Of a stretch of 64,000 bases of DNA, positions 53,221 to 62,652 are shown one piece after another. Every line of letters starts with the position of its first letter. Position 1 is the stretch's first letter. The notes under the pieces are model-generated. The model was not told where the DNA came from and made no database searches. It saw nothing but the letters and a program-made list of their open reading frames with translations. The DNA comes from Companilactobacillus halodurans (GTDB lineage Bacteria > Bacillota > Bacilli > Lactobacillales > Lactobacillaceae): assembly GCF_009600985.1 (NCBI RefSeq), contig NZ_VDFP01000002.1, positions 123,001-187,000 on the forward strand, written 5' to 3'. The position numbers and the translations under genes were made by a program.

Positions 53221-53247
53221 GTGTTTTTTGCGTACAAGTCTTTTTTT
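53211..53247 (+). terminator. riboswitch-controlled terminator
   Basis: GACTTGTACG pairs with CGTACAAGTC around TGTTTTTTG, followed by seven Ts. The 5' arm contains part of the aptamer's 3' strand, which gives the on/off choice. Confidence 0.85.
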
Positions 53248-53273
53248 CCCGAAATTAAAAGGAGATGTTAATT

Positions 53274-55964
53274 TTGAAGAGTATGGACGATAAGAAACGC
53301 TCCCGTTTTTATGCACTGGATAAAGCTGATATTTTAAAGCAATTTGGTACTAGTGAAGATGGGTTGAGTGATCAACAAGCGAAAGAGCGATTGGAAAAAA
53401 ATGGCCCCAACGCCTTAGCGCAAGGTAAGAAAAAGGGCTTAGTACAACGTTTCTTTGACCAGTTCAAGGATTTTATGATTATTGTTTTGTTAGTTGCTGC
53501 ATTTATTTCTGGTGTCGTTGCCAAAGAATGGTCCGATGCGGCATTGATCTTAGCGGTTGTCATTATCAATGCAATTTTTGGTATCTTTCAAGAATCAAAA
53601 GCTGAAGAAGCCATCGATGCTTTACGAGAAATGTCAACTCCTGATGCGCACGTTAAACGTGGTGGAAAGTTAGAAACCATCAGTAGTGAAGCCTTAGTCA
53701 AGGGTGATTTGGTTTTACTGGAAGCTGGAGACATTGTGCCAGCTGATATCCGTCTGTTGGATTCAGCATCAATGAAAATTGAGGAATCAGCTTTGACTGG
53801 TGAATCAGTGCCAGTCGAAAAAGAATCAGAAGTCTTAGCAGATGAAGATATTCCGTTAGGCGATCGTAAGAACATGGCTTATATGAACAGTAACGTAACT
53901 TATGGTCGTGGAACTGGGGTCGTCGTTGGGACTGGTATGGAAACACAGGTCGGTCAAATTGCTGGCATGATCAATAAAGCTGAAGAAACTGGAACGCCGT
54001 TACAAGATAATCTCAACTCTTTGGGAAAAACTTTGACATGGCTAATTTTGGCAATTGCGGCTATTATCTTTGCGGTTGGTATCTTCAATAATCACTCTGG
54101 ACAGCCGATGAATGAATTGATTATCAATATGTTGTTAGTTGCGATTTCCTTGGCAGTTGCCGCGATTCCTGAGGGTTTGCCAGCAATCGTTACAATCATT
54201 TTGGCTTTAGGAACGACCAGAATGGCCAAGAGAAAAGTCTTAGTTAGAAAGTTGCCAGCCGTTGAAACTTTAGGAAGTACCGATATCGTTGCTTCTGATA
54301 AAACTGGTACTCTGACCCAAAACAAAATGACGGTTGAAAAAGTTTATCAATATGGTCAATTAAAAGATGCTTCAGAAGATATCACTTCAGATGACAAAGT
54401 TTTGCAAGTGATGACTTTTAGTAATGATACGAAAATTCAAAATGATGGAACGCTCTTGGGTGATCCAACAGAAACAGCTTTGGTTCAATTTGGTTTCGAC
54501 CATGATTATCACGTAGAAGATGAATTGAAAAAAGAACCTCGAGTTGCTGAAGTTCCTTTTGATTCAGACCGTAAATTAATGTCGACGATTCACAAATTGC
54601 CCGATGGCAAATTCTTTGTCGCGGTTAAAGGTGCCCCCGATATGTTGCTTCAAAGAGTGACACGCATTCAGGCTTCTCCTACCGATGTTAAAAATTTCAC
54701 CGAAGAAGACCAAGCAGCTATTCTCAAACAAAATAAGAATATGGCGGTTAAGGCATTGCGTGTCTTGGCAATGGGATACAAAATTATTGATGAAATCCCT
54801 GGAATTGTTGACACACAAACTATTGAGCAAGATTTGATTTTTGCTGGACTGGTCGGGATGATTGATCCTGAACGTCCGGAAGCTGCTAAAGCGGTTGCCG
54901 ATGCTAAAAGCGCTGGGATTCGTCCAATCATGATTACTGGCGACCACCAAGATACTGCTGAAGCAATTGCTGGTCGTTTGGGTATTATTAAGTCTGGCGA
55001 TGATGCTGCAGTTATTACCGGTGCCCAGTTGGACCAAATGAGCGATAAGGAATTTGACAAGAAAGTTAAAAAATATTCTGTTTATGCACGTGTATCACCT
55101 GAACATAAAGTTAGAATTGTGAAGGCTTGGCAAGATAAAGGCAAAGTCGTTGCGATGACAGGTGATGGGGTTAATGATGCTCCTGCTTTGAAGTCAGCTG
55201 ATATCGGTATCGGTATGGGAATCACCGGAACTGAGGTTTCAAAGGGAGCTTCAGATATGGTTCTAGCCGATGATAATTTTGCGACAATTATTGTGGCTGT
55301 TGAAGAGGGACGGAAAGTCTTCTCCAATATTCAAAAGTCGATTCAGTATCTCTTGTCAGCCAATTTAGGTGAGGTTTTGACTTTATTCATGATGACCTTA
55401 TTAGGTTGGGATATTTTGATGCCCGTGCAATTGCTTTGGATTAACCTCGCAACTGATACTTTCCCAGCAATCGCATTAGGAGTGGAACCAACAGAATCAG
55501 GTATTATGAAGCGCAAGCCTCGTGGTCGCAAATCAAGTTTCCTAAGTGGCGGCATTGGGACTTCTATTATTTATCAAGGAATTTTGGAAGGTATCATTAC
55601 GCTAGGGGTCTATGGTTTAGCAATCATGTTCCCAGTTCATGCAGGGAATGCTGCTATGCACGCCGATGCCCTAACAATGGCTTATGCAACTTTAGCCTTG
55701 ATTCAATTATTCCATGCCTTCAACGTTAAATCGACTTACCAATCAATCTTTAAAGTACATCCTTTCAAGAATAAAATGTTTAATATTGGCGTTGCAACAT
55801 CGTTTATCATGGTTGCAGCTACAATCATTATCCCTGGCTTCAACAGTCTGTTCCACGTAACTGAATTGAACCTATTGCAATGGTCAATTGTTTTAGGTGC
55901 TGGTGTCTTGATGATTGTGATTGTTGAAATTGTTAAGTTGTTTCAACGTCGTAATGAAAAATAA
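53274..55964 (+). CDS. P2-type cation-transporting ATPase, probable Mn2+/Ca2+ exporter
   Basis: I choose the TTG at 53274, nine bases after AAAAGGAG; the ATG at 53265 touches that site. The roughly 896-residue protein has an N-terminal cation domain, TGES in the actuator, IPEGLPA in M4, the phosphorylated Asp342 in SDKTGTLT, KGAPD, GDGVNDAPAL, and M6 residues in WINLATDTFPA. This is the SERCA/PMR1-like PacL architecture. Ca2+ is the usual annotation, but the Mn2+-sensing leader argues for manganese export to prevent excess. Confidence 0.92.
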   Translation: MKSMDDKKRSRFYALDKADILKQFGTSEDGLSDQQAKERLEKNGPNALAQGKKKGLVQRFFDQFKDFMIIVLLVAAFISGVVAKEWSDAALILAVVIINAIFGIFQESKAEEAIDALREMSTPDAHVKRGGKLETISSEALVKGDLVLLEAGDIVPADIRLLDSASMKIEESALTGESVPVEKESEVLADEDIPLGDRKNMAYMNSNVTYGRGTGVVVGTGMETQVGQIAGMINKAEETGTPLQDNLNSLGKTLTWLILAIAAIIFAVGIFNNHSGQPMNELIINMLLVAISLAVAAIPEGLPAIVTIILALGTTRMAKRKVLVRKLPAVETLGSTDIVASDKTGTLTQNKMTVEKVYQYGQLKDASEDITSDDKVLQVMTFSNDTKIQNDGTLLGDPTETALVQFGFDHDYHVEDELKKEPRVAEVPFDSDRKLMSTIHKLPDGKFFVAVKGAPDMLLQRVTRIQASPTDVKNFTEEDQAAILKQNKNMAVKALRVLAMGYKIIDEIPGIVDTQTIEQDLIFAGLVGMIDPERPEAAKAVADAKSAGIRPIMITGDHQDTAEAIAGRLGIIKSGDDAAVITGAQLDQMSDKEFDKKVKKYSVYARVSPEHKVRIVKAWQDKGKVVAMTGDGVNDAPALKSADIGIGMGITGTEVSKGASDMVLADDNFATIIVAVEEGRKVFSNIQKSIQYLLSANLGEVLTLFMMTLLGWDILMPVQLLWINLATDTFPAIALGVEPTESGIMKRKPRGRKSSFLSGGIGTSIIYQGILEGIITLGVYGLAIMFPVHAGNAAMHADALTMAYATLALIQLFHAFNVKSTYQSIFKVHPFKNKMFNIGVATSFIMVAATIIIPGFNSLFHVTELNLLQWSIVLGAGVLMIVIVEIVKLFQRRNEK

Positions 55965-55977
55965 TGCTTAATCGGTA

Positions 55978-56018
55978 AAAAAGAGATGTTAATCGTATTT
56001 TGATTAACATCTCTTTTT
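55978..56018. terminator. bidirectional terminator between the ATPase and YjjG-like genes
   Basis: AAAAAGAGATGTTAATC pairs with GATTAACATCTCTTTTT around GTATTTT, a near-perfect stem. Confidence 0.9.
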
Positions 56019-56697
56019 AGTTGAGAATTTTTTCTAATTGAGGCAAATTTTTGATTTCAAAAGTAGGTTTAAAATCGGTTTTATTATTATTCTCTGTAGG
56101 ATTGAACCAAACGCTGTCGATATTAGATAGATTGGCTCCTGAAATATCTGCAGTTAAAGAATCACCAATGACTAGTGTTTCTGATTTATCAACGTCAAGG
56201 TCATCAAGTACTACTTTAAAAAAGTTAGGGTCCGGTTTTTGATAGCCAATATCTTCAGATAAGAAGAGCTTTTCGAAATTATCGATCAAATGGGCTTGGC
56301 TAAGTTGAGAAAACTGTTTTTCCTTAGTTCCATTTGAAACTGCAAAAATACGTCTAGTTTGACTGAGGTTGGATATAACTTCTTTAGCAGAAGGAATCAA
56401 AGTGATTTCCTCTTTGAGTAAACGTAGGTAAGTTTGATTAAACTTTTTTGCATCGACTTTCTTATTAAAGTGGTCGAAGTATAATTTGAAACGCAAAATT
56501 AGTAATTCATCACGAGTTAATTCTTTTTTTTCAAATTTTTCCCAGAGTTTGTCATTTAATTGATGCCAATATAATAATTGTTGTTGATTAAAAGGGAAGT
56601 CAACTATTGAAGACATCTTTTTTAAGGCCTTTTCAGCGTTAGTTTTGGTATCAAGGATCGTGTCATCTAAATCAAATAATAAAATAGGATATTTCAT
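56017..56697 (-). CDS. YjjG-family noncanonical pyrimidine nucleotidase (HAD)
   Basis: This 226-residue HAD protein has FDLDDTILDT (nucleophile Asp10, acid/base Asp12), VSNGTKEKQ, the Lys in YQKPDP, and GDSLTADI as the Mg2+ motif. Cap type and length match YjjG, which dephosphorylates abnormal pyrimidine nucleotides and other 5'-nucleotides. The start is an ATG behind GGAGGC. It converges with the P-type ATPase gene. Confidence 0.85.
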   Translation of the reverse strand: MKYPILLFDLDDTILDTKTNAEKALKKMSSIVDFPFNQQQLLYWHQLNDKLWEKFEKKELTRDELLILRFKLYFDHFNKKVDAKKFNQTYLRLLKEEITLIPSAKEVISNLSQTRRIFAVSNGTKEKQFSQLSQAHLIDNFEKLFLSEDIGYQKPDPNFFKVVLDDLDVDKSETLVIGDSLTADISGANLSNIDSVWFNPTENNNKTDFKPTFEIKNLPQLEKILN

Positions 56698-56876
56698 AAA
56701 TACGCCTCCAATAATTAATAATTTCTATTATACAATAGGAACAATTACAAAATGTCAAATCAGTTTGAAAGATTTTTCAAAATTTATTAGTGGTTTTTCG
56801 TGGATAAAAATTAATAAGAAGTAAATAATGTGCATGTAGTGAAGAATCGAATTGTTCGATAATTGTGAGGCTTAAA

Positions 56877-58107
56877 ATGATTAATCGATTATTATATTTT
56901 TCTGCTCGAGTACGCAATACAAAAATTGCAAGTGCTGTACGCCAAACTTTGATTTTATTATTTCCAATTATGTTATTGGGAAGTTTTCAACTTTGCTTTT
57001 TTAAATAAAAATGGTTATGTGGCGCAGATGTTTGGAGTGACGAACTGGCTGCCATTTGATTCAGAACTCAAATGGGTCATGGAAGTTATTTTCCACTGTA
57101 CGATTGATATGATGGCTATTTATGCGGTTTTTGGCATGGCTTATTTCACTGCCAAAGAGTATCGAAAAGATGGCATTATTTCTGGTGCTGTGGGATTACT
57201 GTCTTTTTTGATAATTTCTTTTCAAACAGTCGATAATACGATTCCAATTTTCAGCCAATTCTTGATGTCGCAAGGAATGTTGATTGCTTTAATCATCGGT
57301 TATTTAGTGGCTCGTGTTTTAATATTTTTTGATAATTCAAGATTAGACGGCCGTTATAAAATTATTATTCCAATTCTAATTGTAATGGTCCTGGCATCTT
57401 TACTGAACATGTTGAGCTTTTTCGTGCTCAAACTGGAAATACCAACTTATGTTGCTAGTTTTGTCATGCGGAACACGCAAATCAATGCTTTATTGTACGT
57501 TCTTTCAATGGGATTTTTAACGAACCTTTTATCATGGATGGCAATTGGAGGTCCATTTAGCGATAGTCCAACCTTTACTGATGCGCCTTCGATGGCAAAT
57601 ATGAATGAAGCATTAAAAAATGGTTCTTCGTGGAATGTTCCTTATAAATTCACTGATACGACGCTATTTCATAGTTTTGCTAACTTTGGTGGCAGTGGCG
57701 TGATGATTGCTTTGATAATCGCTATTTTGATTTTTTCAAAGAAAGAGCAAAATAGAAATGTTTCAAAATGGTCCATTTTCCCAGCCATCTTCAATAGTCA
57801 CTATTCAATGATGTTGGGGATTCCTGTCTTATTCAATCCTGTTTTTTTGATTCCTTTTGTCATGGCGCCATTATTTAATATGATAATTGCAGCTTTATTT
57901 ATTGTCTTACATTGGATTCCAGTAGCAGCTTATCCGGTACCTTCGGGAACTCCAGGTCCGTTGATTGGCTTTATTGGGACTAACGGAAGCTGGTTGTCCC
58001 TTATTTTAGGTGCTGCATTACTAATAATTGATGTATTGATTTATTTACCATTCGTAAAATTATCTGATCGTATTAGTCAGGAAGCTGGTGAAATCGATGA
58101 GAATTAA
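56877..58107 (+). pseudogene. PTS EIIC, lactose/cellobiose (Cel/Lic) family, frameshifted
   Basis: An ATG at 56877 with GTGAGG upstream begins MINRLLYFSARVRNTKIASAVRQ, a standard start for this family, and reads to a TAA at 57006-57008. The continuation (NFAFLNKNGYVAQMFGVTNWL...) is in the +1 frame from about 56989 to 58107. The break lies between GSF and NFAFL, where several residues also appear lost, so a short deletion is likely. The second part has ten or so membrane segments and the usual NPTFT/FNPVFLIPF signals. No EIIA or EIIB gene is adjacent. Confidence 0.85.
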
Positions 58108-58966
58108 ATTGTGGATTGGAACTTTTTTTGGAGTTCTATTAGCAGCTGTTTTAATCATGGTTTCATTAAATTGGTCGAGGCAAAATGTTTCAGAGCTTTC
58201 TAAATTGCATAATTCTAAATTATCGCCGGTAATTATGATTCCAGGTTCTTCAGCGACTGAAAATCGATTTGATACCTTGGTGAAAAAATTGAATAAAAAT
58301 AATAAGAAGCCACATTCGTTGATTAAGATTTATGTTACAACAAATGATAAGTTGCATTTTTCAGGCCAACTTCGCAAAGGAGACAATGAACCAATTGTCG
58401 TGGTCGGCTTTCAAAATAATCACGATGGCTACAGCAATATCAAAAAGCAAGCACGATGGTTCAATACGGCTTTTAAGGCTTTAGCACGTCAATATAACTT
58501 TAATAATTTTAAAGCTATCGGGCATTCAAATGGGGGCTTGATTTATACAGCCTTTTTGGAAAAATATTATTCAGAGTATTCTGATCAAATTAAAATCAAG
58601 CAATTGATGACGATTGGCTCGCCTTATAATTTTAATGAAAAGTCGGTTCAACATAAAACTCAAATGTTATCTGATTTTATTGAAGACCGAAAAGAGATAC
58701 CGAAAAGTTTAAGCGTCTATTCAGTTGCAGGAACGCAAACTTACAATTCAGATGGTTTAGTCCCATTGGGAAGCGTGACAGCTGGAAAGTATATTTATCA
58801 GGGTCAAGTTAAACATTTTACAACGATTTCTGTCTCTGGCTCTGATGCGCAGCATTCTGATTTGCCTCAAAATGACCAGATCATCGATTTGATCAATCGT
58901 TATATTCTTGACCCTAAACCATCGCCAAGTAGACGGCAGGGAGCAATTTCTTTAGATGGTCAATAA
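58097..58966 (+). CDS. DUF915 alpha/beta hydrolase, membrane-anchored
   Basis: The ATG at 58097 overlaps the end of the broken EIIC gene by 11 bases; GGTG lies seven bases upstream. The 289-residue protein has an N-terminal signal anchor, VIMIPGSSATENRFD, the nucleophile elbow GHSNGG, and GTQTYNSDGLVPLGS with the acid, followed by a His in the AQHSDLPQN region. DUF915 proteins are surface hydrolases common in lactobacilli. The substrate is unknown. The overlap suggests that it was once translated with the EIIC. Confidence 0.82.
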   Translation: MRIKLWIGTFFGVLLAAVLIMVSLNWSRQNVSELSKLHNSKLSPVIMIPGSSATENRFDTLVKKLNKNNKKPHSLIKIYVTTNDKLHFSGQLRKGDNEPIVVVGFQNNHDGYSNIKKQARWFNTAFKALARQYNFNNFKAIGHSNGGLIYTAFLEKYYSEYSDQIKIKQLMTIGSPYNFNEKSVQHKTQMLSDFIEDRKEIPKSLSVYSVAGTQTYNSDGLVPLGSVTAGKYIYQGQVKHFTTISVSGSDAQHSDLPQNDQIIDLINRYILDPKPSPSRRQGAISLDGQ

Positions 58967-59018
58967 AATGGAATCTTTTAAATGCTTCTCATTATAGTAG
59001 AATGGTAAGCATTGGGAG

Positions 59019-59759
59019 ATGAGCTTATTGAGTTGGATATTTATTATCATTTTTGCGGCATTAATGGCAGGATTTGTTCAGGGTGTGACCGGATTTGGTT
59101 CCGGAATTGTCATGATGATTTTTTTGCCTCATTTATTACCGATTAATCAAAGTGCTGGGGTTTCAACTTTAACAATGGTCATAGCTAATGTAATGCTTGT
59201 TTGGAAATATCGAAAGCATCTGGATTGGCAAAAAATTATCGCACCATTTTTAATTTATGCTTGTATGGCACTTTCCTCGCTTTATTTGAGCAGTTTTTTT
59301 GCCAGCAATCATTTGAAAATTTTATTAGGTCTGTTATTAATTGTTTTGTCGATATATTATGCAGTAATGAATATTCGCTCAATTTCTATTAAAGCAATAC
59401 CACTTTGGATTATGGTGATTTTTTCATTGATATCTGGATTCTTTAACGGGATGTTTGGTATAGGTGGTCCCTTGATGGCACTATACTTTTTGACAAATTC
59501 TAAATCCAAAGAGAATTATTTAAGTAACATTCAGACGTTTTTCTTGATGGATACTTTTTTAATGACAACAGTGCGTTTTTCAAGCGGTATTTTGACTTTT
59601 AGCAATTTGAAATATATTGCCGTTGGAATTGTCGGGGCCGTCCTGGACACTATTTTAGCTAATCATCTGGTTGGACATTTGAATATAAAATTGATGAAGT
59701 TATTTATCTATATTTTTATTGGATTGAGTGGTCTGTACTATTTGATAAGTTCGATATGA
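59019..59759 (+). CDS. TSUP-family (TauE/SafE) membrane permease
   Basis: This 246-residue protein has about eight hydrophobic segments and the duplicated TSUP signature GFVQGVTGFGSGIV near the N-terminus and SGFFNGMFGIGGPLMALYF near residue 140. The family exports sulfite, sulfonates or organic acids. The start is not settled: the ATG at 59019 touches the GGGAG ribosome binding site, while a TTG at 59028 has correct spacing and would remove three residues. The gene stands alone. Confidence 0.85.
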   Translation: MSLLSWIFIIIFAALMAGFVQGVTGFGSGIVMMIFLPHLLPINQSAGVSTLTMVIANVMLVWKYRKHLDWQKIIAPFLIYACMALSSLYLSSFFASNHLKILLGLLLIVLSIYYAVMNIRSISIKAIPLWIMVIFSLISGFFNGMFGIGGPLMALYFLTNSKSKENYLSNIQTFFLMDTFLMTTVRFSSGILTFSNLKYIAVGIVGAVLDTILANHLVGHLNIKLMKLFIYIFIGLSGLYYLISSI

Positions 59760-59761
59760 AA

Positions 59762-59810
59762 AGTCTCATAATTGGTTGTTGATAAGCCAGTTATGAGACT
59801 ATTTATTTAC
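59762..59810 (+). terminator. terminator of the TSUP gene
   Basis: AGTCTCATAA pairs with TTATGAGACT around a 19-base loop, with a T-rich tail. Confidence 0.75.
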
Positions 59811-59905
59811 GATAAAATGATGATAAGTATTGATACTTGCTATAACTAATTAGGCTCTTTATATTATGGTCGTAAGAAAATCTTGGAATGGGTGGGGACC
59901 TTATT

Positions 59906-60229
59906 ATGGAGAAATATTTGGAAATAGAAGCTATCAAAAATGATGTTATTGAGAGACTAAAGAAAATTTCGGTTTCAGCAGAACTTGCAAAACAACCTCA
60001 GTTGAAGAAATTAGTTTTACATTATCTTAAGGAATTTCAAACTGACAATAATTTTGACCAAACTATTGAAGCATTTTTTAATGCTATTGGGATTGATTAT
60101 TTGAATAATAAAACAGATTTTCCAAAATCTTTGATTGAGTTGTATTTTTATTTACGAATCAAAAAGTCACAATTCGATGGCTTAGATTGGAGTGCCACTC
60201 AAGCAGGATTAGTTTGGCTGGCAAAATAA
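59906..60229 (+). CDS. possible bacteriocin immunity protein (EntA-immunity-like)
   Basis: The ATG at 59906 has GGTGGGG upstream and is preferred over an ATG six codons earlier. The 107-residue protein is predicted all helical, with heptad-like patterns (AIKNDVIERLKKI, KLVLHYLKEF, SLIELYFYLRIKK). Charge and size resemble the four-helix immunity proteins of class IIa bacteriocins. No bacteriocin structural gene is nearby, so it would be an orphan. The assignment is tentative; an unrelated helical regulator is possible. Confidence 0.45.
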   Translation: MEKYLEIEAIKNDVIERLKKISVSAELAKQPQLKKLVLHYLKEFQTDNNFDQTIEAFFNAIGIDYLNNKTDFPKSLIELYFYLRIKKSQFDGLDWSATQAGLVWLAK

Positions 60230-60310
60230 AAAGTCTGTACTGCTTGCACCACAGTCAAATAGCCCGTATAATGCAATCTAGACTACATTTAAGAAATGAG
60301 GATTATATAT

Positions 60311-61933
60311 TTGATTACTGTTAGTGATGTAAGTTTGCACTTTGCTGATCGAAAGTTATTTGAGGATGTAAATATCAAGTTTGCACCAGGCAATTGTTAC
60401 GGTTTGATTGGTGCCAATGGTGCCGGTAAATCAACTTTCCTAAAAGTTTTATCAGGCGATATCAAGCCATCGACAGGTTCTGTTAAATTGGGACCTAATG
60501 AACGTTTGGCAACTTTGAAACAAAACCATTTTGATTTTGACGATTATACAGTTATGGAAACAGTCATTATGGGGCATGACGAATTGTACAAAATCATGCA
60601 AGAAAAAGATGCCATTTATATGAAACCAGACTTCAATGAAGAAGATGGTTTAAAAGCCGCTGAATTAGAATCAAAATTTGGTGAAATGGGTGGCTGGGAA
60701 GCTGAAGGTGAAGCTTCACAAATGCTTCAAGGTTTGAATATCCCTGAAGAACTTCATCAAGAAAAGATGTCCACTTTGACAGCTGGACAAAAGATCAAGG
60801 TCTTGTTAGCCCAAGCACTCTTTGGCAAGCCGGACGTTCTCTTGCTCGATGAGCCTACTAATGGTCTCGATGTGGATTCGATCGATTGGTTAGAAGAGTT
60901 CTTGATCAATTTTGAAAATACCGTTATTGTCGTATCCCATGACCGTTACTTTTTGAACAAGGTCTGCACTTATATGGCTGACCTTGATTACGGTAAGATT
61001 CAACTTTACGCTGGTAATTACGATTTCTGGCAACAATCATCTGAATTAGCTCAACAAATGAAACAAGATCAAAATGCCAAAAAAGAAGAAAAAATCAAGG
61101 AACTGCAAGACTTTATTGCTCGTTTCTCGGCTAATGCTTCTAAATCAAAACAGGCTACTTCACGTAAGAAGATGCTTGATAAGATTACTTTAGACGACAT
61201 TCAGCCAAGTTCTCGCCGTTATCCATTTATTAAATTTGTCCCTAATCGTGATATTGGAAATGATTTATTGCAAGTTAAGGATTTATCAGTTTCAATTGAT
61301 GGCAAACAAATTTTTAAGAATGTTAACTTCATTTTGAAGAAGGATGATAAAGTTGCCTTTTTGGCTAAAAATGATACTGTTACGACAGCACTCTTTAGAG
61401 TCTTGTCAGGTGATTTGGTTCCAGATTCTGGAACTATTACATGGGGTGTCACAACAAGCCAAGCATATTTGCCAAAAGATTTCAGTACAATGTTCAATGA
61501 AGAGACGCCAATTATTGATTGGCTACGTCAATTTGCGGAAAAAGGTGAAGATGATGATACCTTCTTGCGTGGTTTCTTAGGAAGAATGCTCTTCTCTGGA
61601 GATGACGTAACGAAAATGGTCAACGTTCTTTCCGGTGGTGAAAAAGTTCGTGTAATGCTTTCTAAGATGATGTTATTAAAAACTAATGTCTTGATGATGG
61701 ATGATCCTACTAACCATCTTGATTTGGAATCAATTACTTCATTAAATGATGGCTTAATCGATTATAAAGGGTCAATCCTTTTTGCCTCACATGATCACCA
61801 GTTTATTCAAACTATTGCCAACCGTTTGATTTACTTGACGGAAAATGGCGTGGTCGATCGTGCTGATACAACTTATGATGAGTTCCGCAGCAATGATCAA
61901 GTTGAAAAACAAATTGCTGAATTAGATAAATAA
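60311..61933 (+). CDS. ABC-F family ATPase, YkpA/YbiT type
   Basis: The TTG at 60311 (MITVSDVSLHF) is nine bases after GAGG, which is part of the in-frame upstream ATG region. The roughly 540-residue protein has two ABC domains and no membrane segment. NBD1 has a normal Walker A, GANGAGKS, and LLLDEPTNGLD. NBD2 has a degenerate Walker A (FLAKNDTVTT), with the signature LSGGEKVRV, and MMDDPTNHLD, where the catalytic Glu is Asp. ABC-F proteins act on the ribosome. The degenerate second Walker A is known from YkpA-like members, as I recall. Confidence 0.88.
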   Translation: MITVSDVSLHFADRKLFEDVNIKFAPGNCYGLIGANGAGKSTFLKVLSGDIKPSTGSVKLGPNERLATLKQNHFDFDDYTVMETVIMGHDELYKIMQEKDAIYMKPDFNEEDGLKAAELESKFGEMGGWEAEGEASQMLQGLNIPEELHQEKMSTLTAGQKIKVLLAQALFGKPDVLLLDEPTNGLDVDSIDWLEEFLINFENTVIVVSHDRYFLNKVCTYMADLDYGKIQLYAGNYDFWQQSSELAQQMKQDQNAKKEEKIKELQDFIARFSANASKSKQATSRKKMLDKITLDDIQPSSRRYPFIKFVPNRDIGNDLLQVKDLSVSIDGKQIFKNVNFILKKDDKVAFLAKNDTVTTALFRVLSGDLVPDSGTITWGVTTSQAYLPKDFSTMFNEETPIIDWLRQFAEKGEDDDTFLRGFLGRMLFSGDDVTKMVNVLSGGEKVRVMLSKMMLLKTNVLMMDDPTNHLDLESITSLNDGLIDYKGSILFASHDHQFIQTIANRLIYLTENGVVDRADTTYDEFRSNDQVEKQIAELDK

Positions 61934-61941
61934 ATTAATTT

Positions 61942-61978
61942 AAAACTAGAATTCATTTTTGATTTCTAGTTTTTTTAT
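61942..61978 (+). terminator. terminator of the ABC-F gene
   Basis: AAAACTAGAA pairs with TTCTAGTTTT around an AT-rich loop, followed by Ts. Confidence 0.82.
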
Positions 61979-62098
61979 ATGGTAATCATATTAACTTCAC
62001 AATTTCATCAATCTATTTTAAGATTATTTAAAAGATTCTTAGGTAAGATATAGTTATTAAAATTAAATGACAATAAAATCAAGAAAGGAGAGGATGCT

Positions 62099-62614
62099 AT
62101 GAGATTTATACCATTGTTGTTTATCTTGATTATTTCAATTTTTGCTGGTCTATATATTATCAAAAATATTTCTAAATTTACTGACCGTCATTTTGATTTG
62201 ATCAGTTTAGTTTATTTAATATTTTTGGGCATGATTCTTTTTAGCCCAATCTCATTTGATGGTTTGTCAGTTTATTTGATGCCAGCAGGAATCGGACATG
62301 TTAATTTACATGAATTAGATATTTTTGAAATTGGATTCATGGAAAATATTATTTTGACGGTGCCTCTTGGTTTATTGATTAAACGTTCTTTTCCACAAAT
62401 ATCAATTATTTCAATGGCAATTTTAGGATTTTTTATCGGAGGTGGAATTGAAACTACTCAATATTACCTATCACATATCTTTTTAATCAATCGGACGAGC
62501 GATATCAATGATGTTATTGCGAATGGAATTGGTATTGTTATCGGAGCAATTTTAATGATAACGTATGAATTATTGACGAATAGAAAAGTCTTTAGTGAAT
62601 CAAGACAAAGATAA
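62099..62614 (+). CDS. VanZ-family membrane protein
   Basis: This 171-residue protein starts at an ATG behind GGAGAGG and has about four membrane segments. FMENIILTVPLGLLIKR, then GIETTQYYLSHIFLINRTSDINDVIANGIGIVIGA, matches the VanZ-like pattern. VanZ raises teicoplanin resistance in enterococci; chromosomal relatives in lactobacilli have unknown roles. The gene stands alone between two terminators. Confidence 0.82.
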   Translation: MRFIPLLFILIISIFAGLYIIKNISKFTDRHFDLISLVYLIFLGMILFSPISFDGLSVYLMPAGIGHVNLHELDIFEIGFMENIILTVPLGLLIKRSFPQISIISMAILGFFIGGGIETTQYYLSHIFLINRTSDINDVIANGIGIVIGAILMITYELLTNRKVFSESRQR

Positions 62615-62652
62615 AAACAACCAATAATCAATTTTGATTATTGGTTGTTTTC
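62614..62652. terminator. bidirectional terminator between the VanZ-like and PH-domain genes
   Basis: AAAACAACCAATAATCA pairs perfectly with TGATTATTGGTTGTTTT around ATTT. It overlaps the end of the minus-strand gene. Confidence 0.9.

Noticed and set aside
54576..55037. 153-codon minus-strand ORF inside the P-type ATPase gene (also 54668-55060)
   Set aside because: It is a shadow of a strongly conserved gene on the plus strand and has no ribosome binding site or operon context.
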